From JBKPRX01 sp046734795 (GTDB lineage Bacteria; Actinomycetota; Thermoleophilia; Gaiellales; Gaiellaceae): a stretch of DNA of 11,131 bases. Made by a program: the position numbers and the translations under genes. The stretch is taken from the NCBI GenBank assembly GCA_046734795.1, contig JBKPRX010000088.1, forward strand, positions 1 through 11,131. The letters run 5' to 3'. Under the pieces are notes generated by a model. The model saw only the letters and a program-made list of their open reading frames with translations, ran no database searches and was not told where the DNA came from. Positions 6,305-11,131 of this stretch are shown here, one piece after another. Position 1 is the stretch's first letter. Each line of letters starts with the position of its first letter.

Positions 6305-6889
6305 GTGGGCAACCGCATGCTCAGCCGCCTGCGCCGAGAGGATGGGTTCGGCCTGATCGAGCTCTCGATCGCGATGGTGATGCTGAACATCGGCATCCTC
6401 GCGATCGTCGCGGCCTTCAATTCGGGCGCGCTCTCCCTCGCTCGAGCGAGTCGCGTCGCCAACGCGACGGTGATCGCAGACAGCTACATGGAGCGCTACC
6501 GCGGCTACCGGAACTGCCAGATCTACCTGCTCTCGACGACGATTCCGGCCACTACGCCCTACACGACCGATACGTCCTACAGCGCAACCCAAGTCACCGA
6601 GGCGCAGACCGCGAACGGCCAGATTCCAGCCACTTGCGCCCTGACGGGCGGCACCGCCGTCTCCTGCGGCACGACGCCGACCGCGGCCCAGCTCTCCGTC
6701 ACCGCGCACAACACGTGCTACACGGGCCCCGACAAGCGCACGTACATCGTCGACGTCTTCATTACGCCTGTGAGCGTCACGAGCGGCGGAAACCAGAAGA
6801 AGGTCACGCTCGTCGTCCGCGATCCCACGAAGTCGGGCAGCTGGCTCGTCCGCCAGGCCTCGACCTTCGACTTCTTCGACGCGCAGTAG
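6305..6889 (+). CDS. Type IV prepilin-like protein (minor pilin, PilV/GspI-like N-terminus)
   Basis: The protein has 194 residues from GTG 6305, or 190 from ATG 6317. The start is uncertain: GGAG at 6299-6302 is only 2 bases from the GTG and 14 from the ATG. The short basic leader (MLSRLRREDG from the ATG) ends at a prepilin peptidase site: Gly14 then FGLIELSIAMVMLNIGIL, with Phe as mature residue 1 and Glu as residue 5, both needed in classical type IV pilins. One hydrophobic helix (about 17-37) is followed by a soluble domain with four cysteines (71, 111, 121, 138), which could form two disulfides. The C-terminal half (TYIVDVFITPV, KKVTLVVRDP) looks like the final beta strands of a pilin head. 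The pattern in the helix resembles PilV/GspI minor pilins more than a major pilin, so an initiating or adhesive tip role is likely. It is divergent from pilC, with a 63-bp shared control region, and convergent with the gene at 7055. Confidence 0.88.
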   Translation: MGNRMLSRLRREDGFGLIELSIAMVMLNIGILAIVAAFNSGALSLARASRVANATVIADSYMERYRGYRNCQIYLLSTTIPATTPYTTDTSYSATQVTEAQTANGQIPATCALTGGTAVSCGTTPTAAQLSVTAHNTCYTGPDKRTYIVDVFITPVSVTSGGNQKKVTLVVRDPTKSGSWLVRQASTFDFFDAQ

Positions 6890-6988
6890 GGCTCTCGGCG
6901 CGGCGAAGGCTGGGCTTCGTTCGTCGGTACTGCGACTGACCGGCGCGCCGCTCCACTTCGCCGAGGAGAGGAAGCGTCAGGTCCTTCG

Positions 6989-7017
6989 CGGCCGGACAGC
7001 CCGTACCCGGCCGGCCT
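6989..7017. terminator. Weak hairpin in the 165-bp spacer after the prepilin gene
   Basis: GGCCGG (6990-6995) can pair with CCGGCC at 7007-7012 or at 7011-7016, followed on the plus strand by TTTCC. The short stem and T run make this a weak terminator candidate between two convergent genes (prepilin stop 6889, next stop 7055). I see no gene in the rest of this spacer. Confidence 0.35.
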
Positions 7018-7054
7018 TTCCGGTCACCGTCCTACGACGGGGAGCGGTGTTCGG

Positions 7055-7867
7055 TTAGTCGCCGGAGGTCGTGACGGCGGTCGTCGCGGGGAGCGGCGTC
7101 GCCGTTGTGCTCGTGCTCGCGGGGCTCGTGGTCGTCCCGCCGCTTTCCACTTTCGTGCCCTGCGGGTAGAGCTGGATCTTGTAGCGCGTGCCGTCGCTCG
7201 TGTTCATCAGCGTCAGCGGCTGGCCTTCCTTGAGCGTGACCGCCGCGGCACCATCGGCGAGCGCACCGCCCGCAACCGAGATCTTCGCGCTGTGCGCGGT
7301 GGCGGACACGAGATGGAAGAGCGGCTTCGCGGCCGGGAAGTTCGCGCCGACGACCACGGTCTCCTTGAAGCCGTTCACTGCGATCACGGCTGACGAAATC
7401 GGAGTGCCTGCCGAGGTCGAGGTCGGAGGCGTCGGCGGGGCCGGCGGCTTCACGGGCGGCTCTTTGCCGCCGCCGTTCTTGCCGCTCGTACCGCCGTCGT
7501 CTGCGGGCGCGGAGGTGCTGCCTGGGATCGCAGCGAACGGATCCTTGCTCGCGAAGCTGCCGAACGAGGTGACCTGCCCGAGCGCAGCGGTCGGCTGGCT
7601 CTGCGAGATCAGTCCGCTCTCGCCGCCCGGCGTCGAGCCGACGGGCGTCGGCGTCGCGGTCGCGGGGGCCGGAGTCGTTGTTCCGGGCGCAGCAACCGTC
7701 GTGGGCGGCGCCGGAGGCGGCGCCGACGAGCGGCTCGATGCCTTCATCACCTTCGGGACCTGGACGATCAAGAGCAGGACGAGGAGAACGGCACCGCCGA
7801 TCGCGATCTTCTTCTGACGCGCTTCTTTTGCCTTCAGCGGATCGACCGGCTGCTGCTGCTTCGCCAT
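7055..7867 (-). CDS. Bitopic membrane protein at the PilP position of the pilus operon, function unknown
   Basis: The protein has 270 residues. A basic cytoplasmic N-terminus (LKAKEARQKK, 11-20) precedes one membrane helix (21-37), then a long Pro/Thr/Ala/Gly-rich linker (about 43-155) interrupted by SFGSFASKDPFAAI (101-114). A compact domain (about 156-236) holds VIAVNGFKETVVVGANF (161-177) and VTLKEGQPLTLMN (210-222). The tail (243-270) is Thr/Ser-rich. A KDPF-like element after a membrane helix and linker recalls the RDPF-type motifs of PilP/GspC, and the gene follows pilO directly (TAG then ATG with no gap), which is where pilP sits in pilMNOP operons. No lipobox is present, unlike proteobacterial PilP, and overall similarity is too weak for me to name it. 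The likely role is an extracytoplasmic part of the alignment complex. The ATG at 7867 is the only start that fits the junction. Confidence 0.85.
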   Translation of the reverse strand: MAKQQQPVDPLKAKEARQKKIAIGGAVLLVLLLIVQVPKVMKASSRSSAPPPAPPTTVAAPGTTTPAPATATPTPVGSTPGGESGLISQSQPTAALGQVTSFGSFASKDPFAAIPGSTSAPADDGGTSGKNGGGKEPPVKPPAPPTPPTSTSAGTPISSAVIAVNGFKETVVVGANFPAAKPLFHLVSATAHSAKISVAGGALADGAAAVTLKEGQPLTLMNTSDGTRYKIQLYPQGTKVESGGTTTSPASTSTTATPLPATTAVTTSGD

Positions 7868-8536
7868 CTAGGGCGCTCCTTCCGCGCTCGTGCTCGTCGT
7901 GGTCGTCGCTGATGTATCGGTCGATGCGACCGGCGGCGTTACCGTCACTGCACCTGTGCCCGTTCCGTAGACGAACGTCTGGACGGTCGCGGTACCCGTG
8001 AGATCCTCGGAGCCGGAGACATCCGGGGTCAGCGTGACCTTGTCGACCGCGAACAGCCGCCCGCCGGCCTCGAGCTGGCCGTGGCGTACGTTGACGAGCG
8101 CCCGCATGCGATAGAGGAAGTCCGCCGTGGAGTAGAAGTCGCCGTGGAACTGGATGTCGATCGGCACGATCCCGAATCCATTGCCGGCGATCTCTGCCTG
8201 CGGCGCGATCCCGTCGATCACGACGCCCGACTCCTCCGCGACCGAGTTCAGCTCGAGCACGATGTCAGCCATTCCGGCATCGGCGGGCAACGCGCGCGCG
8301 AGCCGGTAGATGTCGGCGACGCGGATCTTCGGCGTGGCGCCCGGCCTGCTCGCTGCGGCCTCGGCGCGATACGTGTCGATCGTCTGCCGCGTGACCTGGA
8401 TGTCGTTTTTCAACTCGGCCACGCGGCTCTTCTGCGGCTTGACGAGGAGGAGGTAGCCGACCAGGCCGACGAGCACGGCCGCGCCGACGATCATGCCGAG
8501 GACCGCTTGCTGCGGAAGAGGCTTGTCCTTTTTCAC
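7868..8536 (-). CDS. pilO: Type IV pilus alignment protein PilO
   Basis: The protein has 222 residues, starting at GTG 8536 with GGAGAG 8 bases upstream. The layout is that of PilO: a short basic cytoplasmic end, one membrane helix (about 11-32), a coiled-coil-prone segment (about 36-62, SRVAELKNDIQVTRQTIDTY), then a ferredoxin-like periplasmic-type domain with LELNSVAEESGVVIDGI (94-110), IQFHGDFYSTADFLYRMRAL (118-137) and RLFAVDKVTLTPD (150-162). PilO pairs with PilN to link the cytoplasmic PilM ring to the outer parts of the machine. The tail (about 191-222) is Thr/Ser/Ala-rich and looks disordered, beyond the usual end of the domain. The start overlaps the pilN stop by 4 bp (GTGA), and the stop abuts the next ATG, so it lies inside a coupled operon. 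Confidence 0.93.
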   Translation of the reverse strand: MKKDKPLPQQAVLGMIVGAAVLVGLVGYLLLVKPQKSRVAELKNDIQVTRQTIDTYRAEAAASRPGATPKIRVADIYRLARALPADAGMADIVLELNSVAEESGVVIDGIAPQAEIAGNGFGIVPIDIQFHGDFYSTADFLYRMRALVNVRHGQLEAGGRLFAVDKVTLTPDVSGSEDLTGTATVQTFVYGTGTGAVTVTPPVASTDTSATTTTSTSAEGAP

Positions 8537-9228
8537 GAGCTCGACTCTCCGGTGTCGGTCGGCGGAGGCACGACTACCGGCGGCGGAGCCGTCAGCGAGC
8601 TTGCGCCCGGCGTCGCCTTGAGCGCAGCCGTGATCGTGAAGCTGAGGAGGTTCGGGCCGCCCGTCGCGGCGGCTGTGCTCGAGGCGTCGCTCGAAAGCGT
8701 GACGTCCGAAAGCTCCGGGATCAGCGCGAGCCGTGCGAGCAGGCGCGCGACGCTGTCGTGCGAATACGTCTCGCCGACGATCGTCATGCTCACCGGGGCG
8801 GGCGCCCCGACGGTTGTCACGCCAGGCGTCGTTGCACTCGCCTGCGGCGTTTGCAACGAGAGGCTCGTCAGCGAGACGTCGTCGGGAAGGACGAGCGAGA
8901 ACTCGCGCAAGATGCGGTCCCAGCCGATGCGTGCGCCGACGACCGTGGACACAGCCGTGATCCGCGCGCTCTTCTCGCCGGCGAGTTGCGCGTTCGGGTC
9001 GACGACGGGAGCGACCTTCGCCGGACGCGGCGTGTTCGCAAGCTCTTTCTTCGCTTGCTCGAGCTCGCGCTGCGTCGACTTGACGCTGCCGGACTCGTGC
9101 ATGAACCCGAGGGCGAGCACGCCGGTGATGAAGACACCGCAACCGGCGCCGACGAGCGCCGGCATCTGGTCCGTGAGCTTCTTGCTCTGTTTGGTCGCTT
9201 CGCGCGGCAGAAGGTTGACTGCGCGCAT
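8533..9228 (-). CDS. pilN: Type IV pilus alignment protein PilN
   Basis: The protein has 231 residues. MRAVNLLPRE at the N-terminus is the conserved PilN peptide (usually INLLP) that binds the groove of PilM. One membrane helix (about 23-43) is followed by a coiled-coil segment (48-66), then a ferredoxin-like domain (about 95-203) with RIGWDRILREFSLVLPDDVSL (100-120) and ITAALK at its end. A Ser/Thr-rich insert (128-144, with APAP just after) and a Pro/Thr/Ser-rich tail (206-231) are longer than in typical PilN, which has about 180-200 residues. The start at ATG 9228 directly follows the pilM stop (TAG then ATG), with GAGGAC just upstream inside pilM. The 3' end overlaps pilO by 4 bp. It is expected to dimerise with PilO and transmit the state of PilM to the extracytoplasmic side. 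Confidence 0.93.
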   Translation of the reverse strand: MRAVNLLPREATKQSKKLTDQMPALVGAGCGVFITGVLALGFMHESGSVKSTQRELEQAKKELANTPRPAKVAPVVDPNAQLAGEKSARITAVSTVVGARIGWDRILREFSLVLPDDVSLTSLSLQTPQASATTPGVTTVGAPAPVSMTIVGETYSHDSVARLLARLALIPELSDVTLSSDASSTAAATGGPNLLSFTITAALKATPGASSLTAPPPVVVPPPTDTGESSS

Positions 9229-11131
9229 CTAGTCCTCGATTCCGAGCCCGATCGCGACCGCGAGCGAACCCAGCTGATCCGCGGCGGCGACCTTCTTCGA
9301 GGCTTTGACGCGTGCAAGCGGATCGCCGATGCGCACGGGCACGCCGATCAACCGCTGCAGCTCTTCTGCAAGACCTTGCATCTGCGCTGTTCCACCGACG
9401 AGCACGATCTCGCCGATGCCGAGCGATCCAGGTTGGTTTTGGTAGAACTGGAGCGAGGAGACGAGCTCGCGTGCGAACGACTGGAGCTGCCGTCGTACCG
9501 CGTCGAGCGCAGCGTTCCACTGCTCTGGGGTAATGCCTTCCGGAACCGGAGCCTGCCCGTCGAGCACGAGTGACCGCTTGAAGCCTTCGACCTCCGACGG
9601 CGCGAGATCGAGCGCGCGCGCCATCGCGACGTTCAGCGCGGCGCCACCCCACTCGAGGACGCGCGTGAACTCACAGACGCGTCCGTCGGAGACGGCGAAC
9701 GTCGAGCGATCGTGGCCGATCGCGACACCGACCAGGGCGGCGCTCGGCGCCTGATCCTCCGGCCGCGGCGCTGCGAGTGCGCGCAAGAGCGCGAACGCTT
9801 CGAGGTCGATGCCCTGCAGCGCGATGCCGGCCTTGCGGCACGCGGAGACGTAACGGTCGACTAGCTCGCGGTACGCGACGACGAGCAGAACGCGCTTCGT
9901 CGGCTGTCCTTCCGCGTCGACTCCTTCGCCGAGGACGTGGTAGTCGAGGACCGCCTCGTCGAGCGGAATCGGCAACGCTTCCTGCGCGCGGAATTGGATC
10001 GCGTTCTCGAGCTGCTGCTCGTCCTCGATGCCGACGACGTCGAACGTGCGGACGCCGATGCGGTTCGACGCGATGCCGAGGCGCACACCCTTCTTCGGAA
10101 GCTTGTGCTGCGCGAAGAACGCCTTGAGCTGGACCGCGAGCGCCTCCGGATCCCGCAGCTCGCCGCTGACGACGATGCCCTGCTCGAGCGGCTGGCGCGC
10201 GACCTGAAGCAACTCCGCGGAACCGTTATTCGAAATGCGTGCCGCGGCGATCTGCGACGCGCCGATCTTCAGGCCGACGACACGCTTCGCGCGTGCGTGC
10301 GCCTGCGCGCGCGCGGCAGCTGCCGCCTTCCCGGCGGTCTTGCTCTTCGCCTTCGCGCCGCCCGCAGGCTTCGCGGACTTCTTGAAGGAGAGCTCCTTTT
10401 TCCAGAACGGCGTGTTCGCGGCCTTCGCGGCTTTCTTCTCGGCCTTCGTCGTCGGAGCCGCGGGAGCGCTCGTCTTGTCCTTCTTCTTGCCGCCGATCTC
10501 CTTCTTCCAGAACGGAACCTTCTTCTCGACGTCCCCGGCGGAGCTCGCAACTGCTGCCGTCGCGCCTGCAACAGCCGCCGTTCCGGCGACGGTCTCGTCC
10601 TTCGGCTTCCGGCTGAAGCTGAGCTCCTTCTTCCAGATCGAGGTCTGGTCGCTGCCGCCCGCGCTCTTCGGCGCTCGCCGGCCGATCTCGATCTTCTTGC
10701 GCAAGAACGAGGTCGAGGCCGAGCTCGCGGGGGTCGCTGCGACAGCAGCAGTCGCAGCCGCCGCGGCAGCCGGCTTCGGCGTCTTCTTGCCGCCGATCTC
10801 CTTCTTCCAGAACGGAACCTTCTTTTCCGGCTCGGGCGTCTCGACGGGCAGCTGGGAGGCCGGCACCGGCGGACGAATGCCGGCAGAGGCGGGCGGAGGC
10901 GACGGAGGGCCTGCCGGCCTGGGCGGAGTCGGGGACACGCCGGGAATCGGCCGAGGTGCTGCTGGAAGCGTCGGGAGCGTCGGCGCTGCGGGATCGGGCG
11001 TCGCAGCTGCCTGCGGCTCGAAGCGAAGCGGCGGCGGCTCCGGCAACGGGCTGAGCTCGTCGCCTGCTGCCGCGGCGGCCGCAACGACTCCAGCCGCAGG
11101 AGCGCCGGGAACGGACGCGGGCGCAGTCGGG
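9229..11131 (-). CDS. pilM: Type IV pilus assembly protein PilM with long repetitive N-terminal extension, start off the window
   Basis: The frame is open from the right edge to the stop at 9229 (about 634 residues visible). Residues here are counted from a TTG at 11046, a weak possible start; the true start is probably beyond the edge. Residues 255-605 are an actin-like PilM domain of normal size: phosphate loop 1 RVVGLKIGASQIAAARI (255-271), QLENAIQFRAQEALPIPLDE (345-364), phosphate loop 2 EWGGAALNVAMARAL (465-479), and the adenosine motif IVLVGGTAQMQGL (547-559). PilM is the cytoplasmic ATP-binding ring protein that holds the PilN N-terminus. The Asp usual in loop 1 is Lys260. The first 254 residues plus the off-window part are unusual: Pro/Ala-rich, Lys-rich and apparently disordered, with five short copies of an aromatic-Trp-Lys-Lys-Glu motif. 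It is first of the visible pilM-pilN-pilO operon. Confidence 0.93.
   Translation of the reverse strand, partial: PTAPASVPGAPAAGVVAAAAAAGDELSPLPEPPPLRFEPQAAATPDPAAPTLPTLPAAPRPIPGVSPTPPRPAGPPSPPPASAGIRPPVPASQLPVETPEPEKKVPFWKKEIGGKKTPKPAAAAAATAAVAATPASSASTSFLRKKIEIGRRAPKSAGGSDQTSIWKKELSFSRKPKDETVAGTAAVAGATAAVASSAGDVEKKVPFWKKEIGGKKKDKTSAPAAPTTKAEKKAAKAANTPFWKKELSFKKSAKPAGGAKAKSKTAGKAAAAARAQAHARAKRVVGLKIGASQIAAARISNNGSAELLQVARQPLEQGIVVSGELRDPEALAVQLKAFFAQHKLPKKGVRLGIASNRIGVRTFDVVGIEDEQQLENAIQFRAQEALPIPLDEAVLDYHVLGEGVDAEGQPTKRVLLVVAYRELVDRYVSACRKAGIALQGIDLEAFALLRALAAPRPEDQAPSAALVGVAIGHDRSTFAVSDGRVCEFTRVLEWGGAALNVAMARALDLAPSEVEGFKRSLVLDGQAPVPEGITPEQWNAALDAVRRQLQSFARELVSSLQFYQNQPGSLGIGEIVLVGGTAQMQGLAEELQRLIGVPVRIGDPLARVKASKKVAAADQLGSLAVAIGLGIED
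10378..10812 (-). repeat. Five-copy WKKE peptide motif array in the PilM extension
   Basis: The copies, in reading order, are FWKKEIGGKK (nt 10783-10812), a diverged FLRKKIEIGRR (10675-10707), IWKKELSFSRK (10606-10638), FWKKEIGGKK again (10483-10512) and FWKKELSFKK (10378-10407). They are separated by about 13-55 residues of Ala/Pro/Ser/Lys-rich linker. The last copy stands about 30 residues before the actin-like domain. Many PilM proteins begin with a similar short aromatic/basic segment, so the array may derive from duplication of that segment (inference). Confidence 0.85.
10482..10524 (-). repeat. 43-bp exact direct repeat, copy A (inside pilM)
   Basis: Identical over 43 bases to 10782-10824 and exactly 300 bp from it, so it is in the same reading frame. 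It encodes KKVPFWKKEIGGKK. Identity at the DNA level, including silent positions, suggests recent duplication or gene conversion. Confidence 0.92.
10782..10824 (-). repeat. 43-bp exact direct repeat, copy B (inside pilM)
   Basis: Second copy of the 43-base identical repeat at 10482-10524, upstream of it in the direction of transcription. The preceding codons (a Glu-Lys-Lys run) are also similar, with silent differences appearing just outside the identical block. Confidence 0.92.

Noticed and set aside
6242..6709. N-terminal extension of PilC
   Set aside because: It crosses the divergent spacer and the prepilin gene antisense; the family N-terminus and a GGAGG site place the start at GTG 6241.
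10378..10824. Repeats in pilM as a mobile element or CRISPR-like array
   Set aside because: The repeats are in frame, encode a conserved peptide and are unevenly spaced, with no terminal inverted repeats or transposase.
11044..11046. TTG 11046 as the pilM start
   Set aside because: No ribosome binding site is evident and the Pro/Ala-rich frame continues unbroken to the window edge, so a start outside the window is more likely.

Overview
The window is GC-rich and densely coding, with short gene overlaps. GTG is used as a start codon alongside ATG. The protein families seen (a type IV pilus block with Ala/Pro/Thr-rich tails, an actinobacterial-style enolase-superfamily sugar-acid enzyme and a gluconate 2-dehydrogenase subunit 3-like protein) fit a high-GC actinobacterium. 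The class Thermoleophilia (Solirubrobacterales or Gaiellales-like) is my best guess. This is inferred from family resemblance only; no rRNA or marker gene is present. I see no tRNA, rRNA, CRISPR array, insertion sequence or phage gene.

Left part (1-4263, minus strand): a metabolic cluster read right to left. It runs from a small cupin, to a PoxB/acetolactate-synthase-like thiamine-diphosphate enzyme, to an enolase-superfamily enzyme with the complete mandelate-racemase catalytic set, to a four-helix membrane protein of unknown function, to a gluconate 2-dehydrogenase subunit 3 family protein cut by the window edge. The last four genes are almost fused (TGATG junction, 13-bp overlap, 3-bp gap), so they are very likely one operon. 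The cupin sits 104 bp upstream of them. The combination suggests oxidation or dehydration of sugar acids or related hydroxy acids, with a flavin oxidoreductase probably lying off the left edge. The substrate cannot be read from the sequence.

Middle (4264-5011): the cupin gene is divergent from a plus-strand LURP-one-related (LOR, tubby-like fold) protein. That gene meets the pilus block tail to tail across two tandem hairpins at 4931-4990, which make a plausible two-way terminator.

Right part (5012-11131): a type IV pilus locus. Read right to left on the minus strand it holds pilM (5' end outside the window), pilN, pilO and a PilP-position membrane protein, with junctions of 0, 4 and 0 bp, so it is a tightly coupled inner-membrane alignment operon. 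A plus-strand gene for a minor-pilin-like prepilin with a canonical G/F...E5 cleavage signature follows, then pilC on the minus strand. The 63 bp between the divergent prepilin and pilC genes carry a 13-bp inverted repeat and a good match to a sigma-28 (FliA/WhiG-type) promoter facing pilC.

The least ordinary features are four. PilM has a long disordered N-terminal extension with five copies of a Trp-Lys-Lys-Glu motif. PilN, PilO and the PilP-position protein all carry Ser/Thr/Pro-rich C-terminal tails. The pilC/prepilin promoter region has a compact symmetrical design. The actin-like domain of PilM has Lys where a Asp is usual in the first phosphate loop.
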